A stretch of 64,000 nucleotides of DNA. Source: Kibdelosporangium aridum (GTDB lineage Bacteria > Actinomycetota > Actinomycetes > Mycobacteriales > Pseudonocardiaceae). Position 1 is the first letter of the stretch. Every line of letters begins with the position of its first letter. The notes under the pieces were generated by a model. The model saw only the letters and a program-made list of their open reading frames with translations, was not told the DNA's origin and ran no database searches. The stretch is from NCBI RefSeq assembly GCF_900176515.1, contig NZ_FWXV01000002.1, positions 372,001 through 436,000 of the forward strand, given 5' to 3'. The position numbers were made by a program, and so were the translations under genes. This document shows positions 42,190 through 49,977 of the stretch, one piece after another.

Positions 42190-43014
42190 TCAGGCGCTCC
42201 ACGCGCCTGCTTCGGCCGCACGCGCGGCGAAGGTCTCGAAGTCGATGGGCTCGCGTCCCAGCACTCGCTGAACCCCATCAGCCGGAACGGTGTAAAGCCC
42301 GGACCTCATCCCGGCGTACAACGCGTTCAGCTCCTCGGCGTCGCCCTCGGAGGCCCCAACCTCCAAAAGCGAAGCCCGATACTCCGACGGCGAACACTCC
42401 ACGAAACGCATAGATCTCCCAGTCACCGCAGCGATCGTGGCCACGGCTGAAGCGAAGCTGATCGCCCGCGGCCCGGACAAGTCGTACACCTGCCCGTGAT
42501 GCCCGTCCGAAGTCAGCACAACCGCGGCGACGTCTGCGATGTCCTGGGTGTCGATGAACGGCTCGGGTGTCGCGTCCATCGGCAACGCCAGCTCGCCGGA
42601 CATCAGTGGTCCGCCCCAGATTTCCGGTGCCGAGAAGTTCTGGCTGAAGTTGTTCGGGCGGATGATCGTCCACTCCGCACCCGAGTCCCGCACCGCCTGC
42701 TCGGCAGCCCGCATGCCTTGGAAGTATTGCGAGGGGAACTGGTCGATCTCCCGCCCCGACAAGGCCACGAAACGGCTGACACCGGCCTGTACCGCCTGCT
42801 TGACAAAAATCTCAGCCGAAGCGGGATCCTGTGGCGCCAAGAGATACACCGCGCGAACCCCGTCCACGGCGGGACCCCATGTGTCCGGAGCGGACCAGTC
42901 GAAACGCACCTCGCCCGACCGGGACGCCGGCCGAACCGCCGAGCCCCCGGCCCGCAACGTCTGCACCAGGCGGCTTCCTGTCTTGCCGGTCGCCCCCAAA
43001 ACCAAAATCGTCAT
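42190..43014 (-). CDS. NAD(P)H-binding NmrA-like protein
   Basis: 274 residues from ATG 43014. Rossmann loop LVLGATGKTGSRLV, then VYLLAPQDP, VALSGREIDQFP, and TIIRPNNFSQNF. This is the layout of the NmrA/SDR-a5 group, which includes quinone reductases and redox-sensing regulators. No catalytic Tyr-x3-Lys is evident, so it may sense NAD(P) redox state or reduce a quinone. It is divergent from an AraC regulator across a region with two matching palindromes; joint control is likely. Confidence 0.85.
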   Translation of the reverse strand: MTILVLGATGKTGSRLVQTLRAGGSAVRPASRSGEVRFDWSAPDTWGPAVDGVRAVYLLAPQDPASAEIFVKQAVQAGVSRFVALSGREIDQFPSQYFQGMRAAEQAVRDSGAEWTIIRPNNFSQNFSAPEIWGGPLMSGELALPMDATPEPFIDTQDIADVAAVVLTSDGHHGQVYDLSGPRAISFASAVATIAAVTGRSMRFVECSPSEYRASLLEVGASEGDAEELNALYAGMRSGLYTVPADGVQRVLGREPIDFETFAARAAEAGAWSA

Positions 43015-43046
43015 GCCGATGAGCAAACAGCCATCGCCGCGCGCAG

Positions 43047-43076
43047 GACATGTCGCGGAGTACACGGGACATGTCC
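43047..43076. promoter_or_regulatory. Paired GACATGTC palindromes, candidate AraC operator
   Basis: GACATGTC occurs at 43047-43054 and at 43068-43075; the second copy is extended to GGACATGTCC. Centres are 21 bp apart, two helical turns. The pair lies in the short gap between the NmrA-like and AraC genes, on the same face of the DNA, which suits an AraC dimer controlling both genes. Confidence 0.55.
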
Positions 43077-43085
43077 ATTCGTCCG

Positions 43086-43097
43086 TAAAGTGAAAGC
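43086..43097 (+). promoter_or_regulatory. Leaderless promoter -10 for AraC gene
   Basis: TAAAGT at 43086-43091 lies 6 nt before ATG 43098, just downstream of the palindrome pair, so bound regulator would sit around -35. Confidence 0.5.
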
Positions 43098-43814
43098 ATG
43101 GATCCGGTTGACGAGCTGCTGAGGGGTGTCCGGTCGACGAGCACCGGTCGTCAGGAATTGACTGGAACGCTGCGGTTCACCGGCGAACTCACGCTCATCG
43201 CGCCCCTCCGAGGCCACGTGCGCCTCAACACCAAGCCTGTGCACCTCGGCGACATCGCCGTTGTGCGCGGGCCGTTCGAGGCGGAGTCGAACAGCGCGGT
43301 CCTGCTTGTCGGGACCTATTGCGTGTCGGACGGATTGTTGGATCTTCTCCCGCCGGTGTTGGTGCTGGACGGGTGTGACGACCTGACGTCCATCTACGCC
43401 CCAGGCAGTCAGGTCGTGCAGAACCGGCTCTTCGAATGGCTGCTCGTGTGCACGCTCCGAGCGTGGTTCGACCAGCAACAGGTGCCGCGTGGGTGGGACG
43501 ACGCGACGCTCGGACCCGTCCTGCGCGCGATGCACGCGGCGCCGGGCAAACCGTGGACGCTCTCCTCGTTGGCGGGTGAAGCGGGTGTGTCACGCTCCAC
43601 GCTGGCGAACCGGTTCGTCAAGCTCATGGGCAAGCCGCCGTTGACGTACCTGACCGACTGGCGGATGTCCTTGGCTGCCGAACTGCTCGCCGAGTCGAAT
43701 GCGACCGTTGGTGCGGTGGCACATCAGGTCGGTTACGCCGACGCTTTCGGGTTCAGCGCAGCCTTCAAACGCTTCTACGGGATCAGCCCCACGCAGTGCC
43801 GCAGGTCCTGTTAA
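43098..43814 (+). CDS. AraC-family transcriptional regulator
   Basis: 238 residues from ATG 43098. The N-terminal half looks like an AraC cupin domain (LIAPLRGHVRLN). The C-terminal 85 residues hold both helix-turn-helix units: WTLSSLAGEAGVSRSTLANRF and GAVAHQVGYADAFGFSAAFKRFYG. It is somewhat short for the family but both DNA-binding helices are intact. Likely partner and target is the divergent NmrA-like gene; an effector is not identifiable. Confidence 0.9.
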   Translation: MDPVDELLRGVRSTSTGRQELTGTLRFTGELTLIAPLRGHVRLNTKPVHLGDIAVVRGPFEAESNSAVLLVGTYCVSDGLLDLLPPVLVLDGCDDLTSIYAPGSQVVQNRLFEWLLVCTLRAWFDQQQVPRGWDDATLGPVLRAMHAAPGKPWTLSSLAGEAGVSRSTLANRFVKLMGKPPLTYLTDWRMSLAAELLAESNATVGAVAHQVGYADAFGFSAAFKRFYGISPTQCRRSC

Positions 43815-43865
43815 CTGGGAACCCATTGCCACCTTCGGCCCTGATAATCCCGCCGACCAGCGTTT

Positions 43866-43878
43866 TAGCGTCTCTGGC
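43866..43878 (+). promoter_or_regulatory. Promoter -10 of first S15 peptidase gene, shared with the second
   Basis: TAGCGT (43866-43871) is 7 nt before ATG 43879. The same hexamer, spacing and an upstream TTCGGC-x-CTGA block (43834-43843) recur before the second copy (45787-45796 and 45819-45824). The two blocks start 35 bp apart at both genes. Confidence 0.5.
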
Positions 43879-45777
43879 ATGGCGATTCGTGGCTGGCTGA
43901 CCGGTGGACTGGTCGGGTTGCTGTCCGGGCTGGTCGTGGTTCCCGCTTCGGCGGCGGAACCGGCGTTCGTGGTGCAAGACGGTGTCACGCAACCGATCCA
44001 CGCCGACGCCGTCCGCGAGACGACCTGGGTCGACATCGGCTTGGACCTGGACAACAACGGTGTCGGTGACCGGGTCGCCGCCGACATCGTCCGGCCAGCC
44101 ACGGCCGAGCGTGTGCCGGTGATCATCGACGCCAGCCCGTACTACTCGACCAACGGGCGCGGCAACGAAAGCGAGCGCAAGTCGTACGACTCCGCCGGTG
44201 TGCCGGTGAAGTTCCCGCTGTTCTACGACAACTACTTCGTACCAAGGGGTTACGCCGTCGCCTTGGTCGACTTCAGCGGTTCCAACCGGTCGACCGGGTG
44301 CATGGACACCGGTGGACGCTCGGAGATCGCGTCCGGCAAAGCCGTGATCGACTGGCTCAACGGCCGCGCGACTGGATATTCAGCCGCGTCCGGCGGTTCG
44401 GTCAAAACGGCGTCGTGGTCGACCGGCGCCGCCGCGATGATCGGCAAGTCCTGGGACGGCAGCATCACGCATGGGGTTGCCGCGACGGGCGTTGACGGCC
44501 TGCGCACGATCGTGCCGATCTCCGCGATCAGCTCGTGGTACGACTGGTTCCGCTCGGATGGCGTCTCGCTGCGTGGTTTCGGTACGCCGACGAGTCTCGC
44601 TTCCGGTTTCGAGAACAGCAACGCACGATCCCGTTGCGGCGCTGTGCGTACCGAGATGACCAATGGCGCTCCGGCCAACGGTGATTTCACGCCGATGTGG
44701 TCGCAACGCGATTTCGTCCGCAACGCCAGTCAGGTCAAGGCGGCGGTCTTCTCGGTCAACGGTCGCGCGGACCTGAACGTGAAGCCGATCAACTGGGGAC
44801 AGTGGCTCGACGCGCTGCCCGCTTCGACGCCGCGCAAGCTGTGGCTGTCGCAGACCGGGCACATCGACCCGTTCGACTTCCGCCGGGCGGAATGGGTCCG
44901 TACCCTGCATCGCTGGTTCGACCGCTGGTTGCTGAACATCCAGAACGGCATCGAGAACGAGCCGCAGGTGTCGGTCGAGCGCGGCGTGGACCAGTGGTCC
45001 GACTCACCGACGTGGCCGCCTTCGGGACTGCAGTCCCAGCGGCTCTACCCCGTCGCCGGGTCCGTTGCCGGTGTCGGCACGTTGCGGCCGACACCGGGCA
45101 CGTCGACTTCTTCCTTCACGGACAACGGTTCCGGTACGCCTTCGTCCTACATCGCCTCACCGAACGCCACTTCGGCGCGTCGCGTGCTGTACAGCATGGG
45201 CCCGTTCGGCTCCGACGTTCGGCTTGCCGGGATCTCCCGGCTGACCGTTGCCGTGACACCGTCCACGCCGACCGCGCACCTGTCGGCGTTCCTTGTCGAT
45301 TACGGCCCGGCGACGATCCGCAGCACGTCCGGTGAAGGAATTCGCACGCTGACAACGGAATCGTGCTGGGGCGAGGACCGGCCAGGCGACGACGCCTGCT
45401 ACCGCGACACCCAGGCCACAACGTCTACGGTGGACGCCACGATCATCGCGCGCGGCTGGGCCGACCTGGCCAACTACCAGTCGCTGAGCACGCCGCGGAC
45501 GCTGACGCCGGGCACCAAGTACACGATGACGTTCCGGCTTTCCGCGACCGACTACGTTGTGCCACGCGGTCACCGGCTGGCCCTTGTGATCGCAGGCACC
45601 GACAGTTCCATGACCACGAGCCCGTCGCAGTTGCCACGCGTCACCGTGAACCTGGCCGAGACCTCGATCCTGCTGCCCGTCGCCGGCACGCTGCCACTGA
45701 CCTCGGCGAGCACGGCGCCGGACGCTTCGGTGGTCCAGCAGGACATCGTCCCCGGCAGGCTCGACCAGGTGCGCTGA
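43879..45777 (+). CDS. Secreted S15-family peptidase (Xaa-Pro dipeptidyl-peptidase/CocE-like), copy 1
   Basis: 632 residues from ATG 43879. Signal peptide about 1-27, ending PASAAEP. The alpha/beta-hydrolase domain has the nucleophile elbow IGKSWDG, the Tyr-rich oxyanion region PYYSTNGRGNE, and NGRADLNVKP and LSQTGHIDPF, which hold the catalytic Asp and His. The C-terminal half is a jelly-roll typical of X-Pro peptidases and cocaine esterase, with the WGEDRPGDDACYRDT segment. It would release dipeptides from the N-terminus of peptides, or hydrolyse an ester, outside the cell. Tandem duplicate of the next gene. Confidence 0.88.
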   Translation: MAIRGWLTGGLVGLLSGLVVVPASAAEPAFVVQDGVTQPIHADAVRETTWVDIGLDLDNNGVGDRVAADIVRPATAERVPVIIDASPYYSTNGRGNESERKSYDSAGVPVKFPLFYDNYFVPRGYAVALVDFSGSNRSTGCMDTGGRSEIASGKAVIDWLNGRATGYSAASGGSVKTASWSTGAAAMIGKSWDGSITHGVAATGVDGLRTIVPISAISSWYDWFRSDGVSLRGFGTPTSLASGFENSNARSRCGAVRTEMTNGAPANGDFTPMWSQRDFVRNASQVKAAVFSVNGRADLNVKPINWGQWLDALPASTPRKLWLSQTGHIDPFDFRRAEWVRTLHRWFDRWLLNIQNGIENEPQVSVERGVDQWSDSPTWPPSGLQSQRLYPVAGSVAGVGTLRPTPGTSTSSFTDNGSGTPSSYIASPNATSARRVLYSMGPFGSDVRLAGISRLTVAVTPSTPTAHLSAFLVDYGPATIRSTSGEGIRTLTTESCWGEDRPGDDACYRDTQATTSTVDATIIARGWADLANYQSLSTPRTLTPGTKYTMTFRLSATDYVVPRGHRLALVIAGTDSSMTTSPSQLPRVTVNLAETSILLPVAGTLPLTSASTAPDASVVQQDIVPGRLDQVR

Positions 45778-45818
45778 ATTGGCACTTTCGGCGCTGACGC
45801 AGGTCAGGGTGCACGGCT

Positions 45819-45831
45819 TAGCGTCACCGGT
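45819..45831 (+). promoter_or_regulatory. Promoter -10 of second S15 peptidase gene
   Basis: TAGCGT at 45819-45824, 7 nt before ATG 45832, with the same upstream TTCGGC-x-CTGA block as the first copy. The promoter was duplicated with the gene. Confidence 0.5.
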
Positions 45832-47739
45832 ATGTCGATTCGTGGGGTGTTGATCGGTGGCTTAGTCGGGCTGCTGTCTGGTGCGGTGGTCGTGCCCGCC
45901 CAGGCAGCACAGCCGTCTTACTCAGTGAAGAACGGTGTCACACAACCCATTCACTCCTTCCAGGACGCGATCCGGGAGACGGTCTGGGTGGACATCGGTC
46001 TGGACCTTGACAACAACGGTGTCGGTGACCGGGTGGCGGCCGACATCATCAGACCCGCCACCCGTGGCAAAGTGCCGGTGATCATCGACGCCAGTCCGTA
46101 CTACGCGACCAACGGACGCGGCAACGAAGCCGAGCGCAAGTCGTACGACGCCGCCGGTGTACCGGTGAAGTTCCCGCTGTTCTACGACAACTACTTCGTC
46201 CCTCGCGGCTACGCGGTCGCCCTGGTCGACTTCAGCGGCTCCAGCCGGTCGACCGGGTGCATGGACACCGGCGGGCGCTCGGAAGTCGCCTCGGGCAAGG
46301 CCGTGATCGACTGGCTCAACGGCCGCGCCACCGGATACTCGGCGGTCGAGGGTGGCTCGACCGTCAAGGCCTCGTGGTCGACCGGTGCCGCCGCGATGAT
46401 CGGCAAGTCCTGGGACGGCAGCGTCGCCCAAGGCGTCGCCTCGACCGGCGTCGACGGGCTGCGCACGATCGTGCCGATCGAGGCGATCAGCTCGTGGTAC
46501 GACTGGTTCCGGTCCGACGGGGTGTCCTTCCGTGGCTGGGGCACGCCGACGAACCTCGCTTCCGGTTTCGAGAACGCCAACGCCAAGGCTGGGTGCGAGG
46601 CCGTTCGTACCGAGATGACAACCGGCGCGCCAGCCAACGGCGACTACACCGCCATGTGGCAGCAACGGGATTACGTGCGCAACGCCAGCAAGGTCAAGGC
46701 CGCGGTGTTCTCCATCAACGGACGCGCCGACCTGAACGTCAAGCCGATCAACTGGGGACAGTGGCTCGACGCCCTGCCTCGTTCCACTCCCCGCAAGCTC
46801 TGGCTGTCGCAGACCGGCCACGTCGACCCGTTCGACTTCCGCAGGCCGGAATGGGTCCGGACGCTGCACCGCTGGTTCGACCGCTGGCTGCTCAACGTCC
46901 GCAACGGCATCGAGTACGAGCCACAGGTCTCGGTGGAGAGCGGCGTGAACCAGTGGACCGAATACCCGATCTGGCCCGCGCCGGCCGCACGGGTGCGTCT
47001 GCACCCTGTCGCTGGTTCAACTGCGGGAGTGGGCAAGTTGAACTTCTTCCCCGGCTCGTCGGCCGCCGAGTCCTTCACGGATCCCGGGACGACCACGCCG
47101 GAGTCGGCCATCAGCTCGCCGAACGCCACATCCGGCGAACGTGTCCTCTACAGCACAGGCGAGCTCACGCACGACGTGCGGATCGCGGGCATTCCTCGGA
47201 TCACAGTCAGTGCAACGCCTTCAACGCCGACCGCGCACCTTTCCGCGTTCCTGGTCGACTACGGCCCGGCGACCATCCGTAGCCGCACCGGCGAAGGAAT
47301 TCGCACGCTGACCAACGAAACGTGTTGGGGCGAGGACCGGCCGGGCGACGACGCCTGCTACCGCGAGACCGAGGCAACCACGTCCACTGTGGACGCCACG
47401 ATCATCGCGCGCGGGTGGGCCGATCTGGCCAACTACCAGTCGATCAGCGCCGAACAGCCGCTGACGCCCGGGAACAAGTACAAGATGACCTTCCGGCTGT
47501 CCACGGCGGACTACGTGATCCCGAAGGGGCATCGTCTGGCACTCGTGATCGCGGGATCGGACCGCAGCATGGTCCTGACGCCCGCGCAGCTGCCCGGGTT
47601 GACCGTGCACCTGGCCGAAACGTCCGTTCAGGTGCCGATCGCAGGCATCTTCGCTGGTTCCTCCACGGTGGAAACGCCCGAGGCGCCTGCGGCGTCCCGT
47701 GTCCAGCAGGACATCACGCCGGGGAGGTTGGACGGCTGA
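45832..47739 (+). CDS. Secreted S15-family peptidase (Xaa-Pro dipeptidyl-peptidase/CocE-like), copy 2
   Basis: 635 residues from ATG 45832. It keeps all motifs of copy 1: signal peptide ending QAAQP, IGKSWDG, NGRADLNVKP, LSQTGHVDPF and the C-terminal jelly-roll with WGEDRPGDDACYRET. Identity is very high over most of the length by eye, with divergence concentrated in the linker just before the jelly-roll and at the extreme C-terminus. Expressed from its own promoter. Followed 40 bp later by the MFS gene. Confidence 0.88.
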   Translation: MSIRGVLIGGLVGLLSGAVVVPAQAAQPSYSVKNGVTQPIHSFQDAIRETVWVDIGLDLDNNGVGDRVAADIIRPATRGKVPVIIDASPYYATNGRGNEAERKSYDAAGVPVKFPLFYDNYFVPRGYAVALVDFSGSSRSTGCMDTGGRSEVASGKAVIDWLNGRATGYSAVEGGSTVKASWSTGAAAMIGKSWDGSVAQGVASTGVDGLRTIVPIEAISSWYDWFRSDGVSFRGWGTPTNLASGFENANAKAGCEAVRTEMTTGAPANGDYTAMWQQRDYVRNASKVKAAVFSINGRADLNVKPINWGQWLDALPRSTPRKLWLSQTGHVDPFDFRRPEWVRTLHRWFDRWLLNVRNGIEYEPQVSVESGVNQWTEYPIWPAPAARVRLHPVAGSTAGVGKLNFFPGSSAAESFTDPGTTTPESAISSPNATSGERVLYSTGELTHDVRIAGIPRITVSATPSTPTAHLSAFLVDYGPATIRSRTGEGIRTLTNETCWGEDRPGDDACYRETEATTSTVDATIIARGWADLANYQSISAEQPLTPGNKYKMTFRLSTADYVIPKGHRLALVIAGSDRSMVLTPAQLPGLTVHLAETSVQVPIAGIFAGSSTVETPEAPAASRVQQDITPGRLDG

Positions 47740-47767
47740 AGTTGCGCCCAGCTTGCGCCCGCCTGCC

Positions 47768-47779
47768 TAGGTTGACGCA
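47768..47779 (+). promoter_or_regulatory. Leaderless promoter -10 of MFS gene
   Basis: TAGGTT at 47768-47773 lies 6 nt before ATG 47780. Upstream are two direct TTGCGCCC copies (47742 and 47753), possibly a regulator site. Confidence 0.5.
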
Positions 47780-49129
47780 ATGGAGAAGAGCTGGGCTGCG
47801 TTGTTCGCGTTGTGCTTCGGGTTCTTCATGATCCTGTTGGACTCGACGATCGTTCAGGTGGCGGTGCCGAGCCTGATGACCGGCTTGCCCGCCACCTTGA
47901 ACGAGGTGTTCTGGGTCAACAGCGTCTACCTGCTGACGTTCGCGGTTCCACTGCTGCTCACCGGCCGGCTCGGCGACCGGTTCGGGCCACGCAGGCTCTA
48001 CCTGGCAGGCCTGGTGATCTTCACGGCGGCGTCACTGTGGTGCGGTCTGGCTCAGGACGCCCCAGATCTGATCGCGGCAAGGGCCGTGCAGGGGCTGGGT
48101 GCCGCGGCGTTGACCCCGCAGTCCATGGCGTTCATCAGCTACCTGTTTCCCACCAATCGGGGTGCGGCGATGGGTGCGTGGGGGTCGGTCGCCGGGCTGG
48201 CCACGATCGCCGGGCCGGTGCTCGGCGGGTTGATCACCGAAACGCTGGGCTGGGAATGGATCTTCATCGTCAACGTGCCCGTCGGGATCATCGCCATCGC
48301 GCTGGTGCTCTGGCTGGTCCCGAACTGGCAGCCGAGGCACAGCCATCGCTTTGACGTCCCGGGGATCGTGCTGAGTTCGCTGGGGCTCTTCGCTGTGGTG
48401 TTCGGGATCCAGAACGGCGAGCTGTACGACCGGACGACGATCGCCGCAGTCCTGGCGACCGGCGGCGTGCTCATCGCGATCTTCCTGTGGTGGCAGCACA
48501 AGAACCCCAACGAGCCGTTGCTCCCGTTGCGGCTGTTCAAAAATCGGACCTTCTCGTTCGGCAGCCTCACCGGTGTGCTGATCGGGTTCGCGATGGCCGC
48601 CATGTTCATCCCGCTGATGATCTACCTGCAGTCCGTGCTGGGCATGACCCCGTTGGAAACGGGACTGTTCATGGGCCCGATGTCCGTGGTGTCGGCGATC
48701 CTCGCACCCTTCGCGGGCCGCCTGTCCGACCGGATCGAGGGCAAGTACATCATCATCGTCGGGCTCCTCGCCTACGCCGCCGGAATCGGCAGTGTCGCGG
48801 TGATCGCCCAGCCTGGCCTGAATTCCTGGGCACTGGTGCCCGGGTTGTTGCTGTGCGGAGTCGGCATCGGGACGATCTTCAGCCCGCTCAGCAGTACCAC
48901 CATCTCCGGCCTGGCGCCGTCGCTGATCGGGGCGGGCGCGGGCATCTACAACATGTCCCGTCAGGTCGGCAACGTACTCGGCAGCGCGGCCGCGGGCCTG
49001 CTGATGCAGATCGCGTCCACAGAACTGCTCGAAGCCGCCCGGATCACGATGCTGCTGCCCGCGCTCGTCCTGCTCGGCGCCGCGTTCACGGCGGCACGGA
49101 TGCGCAAGGAACTGGTCGCGGCACACTAG
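47780..49129 (+). CDS. MFS transporter, DHA2-type drug:proton antiporter
   Basis: 449 residues from ATG 47780. Twelve or more membrane helices. TM1 contains MILLDSTIVQVAVP, the DHA2 motif; the loop 2-3 motif GRLGDRFGPRRLYL, and motif C GPVLGGLITETLGWEWIFIVNVP with its conserved Gly/Pro. The length is slightly short for a 14-TM DHA2 exporter. It probably exports a toxic or signalling compound by proton antiport. Its own promoter suggests independent control from the peptidase genes. Confidence 0.9.
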   Translation: MEKSWAALFALCFGFFMILLDSTIVQVAVPSLMTGLPATLNEVFWVNSVYLLTFAVPLLLTGRLGDRFGPRRLYLAGLVIFTAASLWCGLAQDAPDLIAARAVQGLGAAALTPQSMAFISYLFPTNRGAAMGAWGSVAGLATIAGPVLGGLITETLGWEWIFIVNVPVGIIAIALVLWLVPNWQPRHSHRFDVPGIVLSSLGLFAVVFGIQNGELYDRTTIAAVLATGGVLIAIFLWWQHKNPNEPLLPLRLFKNRTFSFGSLTGVLIGFAMAAMFIPLMIYLQSVLGMTPLETGLFMGPMSVVSAILAPFAGRLSDRIEGKYIIIVGLLAYAAGIGSVAVIAQPGLNSWALVPGLLLCGVGIGTIFSPLSSTTISGLAPSLIGAGAGIYNMSRQVGNVLGSAAAGLLMQIASTELLEAARITMLLPALVLLGAAFTAARMRKELVAAH

Positions 49130-49141
49130 TTACCCTTCGGT

Positions 49142-49765
49142 GTGCGTTTCATTCTCGCTTCCGCATCGCCCGCCCGGCTCGGTGTCCTGCGCCAGGCCGG
49201 AATCGACCCGCTCGTCCATGTGTCCGGTGTGGACGAGGACGCCGTGACCGCGAGCCTGCCCGGCGCGAGCCATCAGGAGCTCGTGACGGCGCTCGCTCGC
49301 GCCAAGGCACAAGCCGTTGCCAATGAAATCGTCACAGCGACGACGGCCGATCCGAACGCCGTGATCGTGGCGTGCGACTCGATGTTGTCGATCAACGGCG
49401 AGATCCTCGGCAAACCAGGCACACCGGAACGCGCCAAGCAACGCTGGGCGGCGATGGCGGGCAACAGCGGCGAGCTGCTGACCGGGCACGCGGTGATCCT
49501 GGTCGAAAACGGTGCGGTCACGAAGAAAGCCAGCGACTGGGAAGGCACCGTGGTCCGGTTCGCCAAGCCTTCCGAAGCCGAGATCGACGCGTACATCGCA
49601 AGCGGTGAACCGCTTAACGTCGCGGGTGGGTTCACCATTGACGGCAAGGGTGCCTGGTTCGTCGACGGGATCGACGGCAACCACGGAAGTGTGATCGGGA
49701 TCAGCCTGCCGCTGACCCGCCGCCTGCTCGCCGAGGTCGGCGTCAGCGTGACCACATTCTGGTAA
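49142..49765 (+). CDS. maf: Maf-like nucleotide pyrophosphatase
   Basis: 207 residues from GTG 49142, 12 bp after the MFS stop. Maf motifs: ILASASPARLGVLRQAGI with the phosphate-binding Ser/Arg, ACDSMLSINGEILGKPG around the catalytic Asp, and TVVRFAKPSEAEIDAYI toward the end. It hydrolyses non-canonical or modified nucleoside triphosphates (often dTTP/UTP analogues). M. tuberculosis has maf (Rv3282) in the same acc-cluster neighbourhood. Confidence 0.9.
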   Translation: MRFILASASPARLGVLRQAGIDPLVHVSGVDEDAVTASLPGASHQELVTALARAKAQAVANEIVTATTADPNAVIVACDSMLSINGEILGKPGTPERAKQRWAAMAGNSGELLTGHAVILVENGAVTKKASDWEGTVVRFAKPSEAEIDAYIASGEPLNVAGGFTIDGKGAWFVDGIDGNHGSVIGISLPLTRRLLAEVGVSVTTFW

Positions 49766-49854
49766 CCCTGGTCACAACCTGGGACTTTGCGGAAGATGTG
49801 ACGGTCAGCCAACTGTTCTAGACCACTGTTGCCTACCCGGAAGGGGCCGTCACA

Positions 49855-49941
49855 GTGCGTTGTGCCCTGCTCCTGACGCAACGTCGCTACCTCGACCAAG
49901 GCCGGCTCGCCAGCTCGATGTGTCGCACCGGACAGCTCTGA
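49855..49941 (+). CDS. 28-codon leader ORF with cysteine codons, upstream of symporter
   Basis: GTG at 49855, stop TGA at 49939. The peptide reads VRCALLLTQRRYLDQGRL then ASSMCRTGQL. Its RRYLDxxRLxS core with a following Cys matches, by eye, the short leader peptides annotated upstream of sulfur and cysteine genes in Streptomyces and mycobacteria, which act as cysteine-responsive attenuators. It ends 36 bp before the symporter ATG. Three features support translation: the correct frame, conserved codon pattern, and a purine-rich GGAAGGGG 11 bp upstream. No alignment was run, so the family link is an inference. Confidence 0.65.
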   Translation: MRCALLLTQRRYLDQGRLASSMCRTGQL

Positions 49942-49977
49942 AAGGCCCTGTCCACGACCCATCGCGCGGAGTGACCC

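Noticed and set aside
43699..43878. N-terminal extension of the first S15 peptidase
   Set aside because: It overlaps the AraC gene and the signal peptide begins only at ATG 43879.
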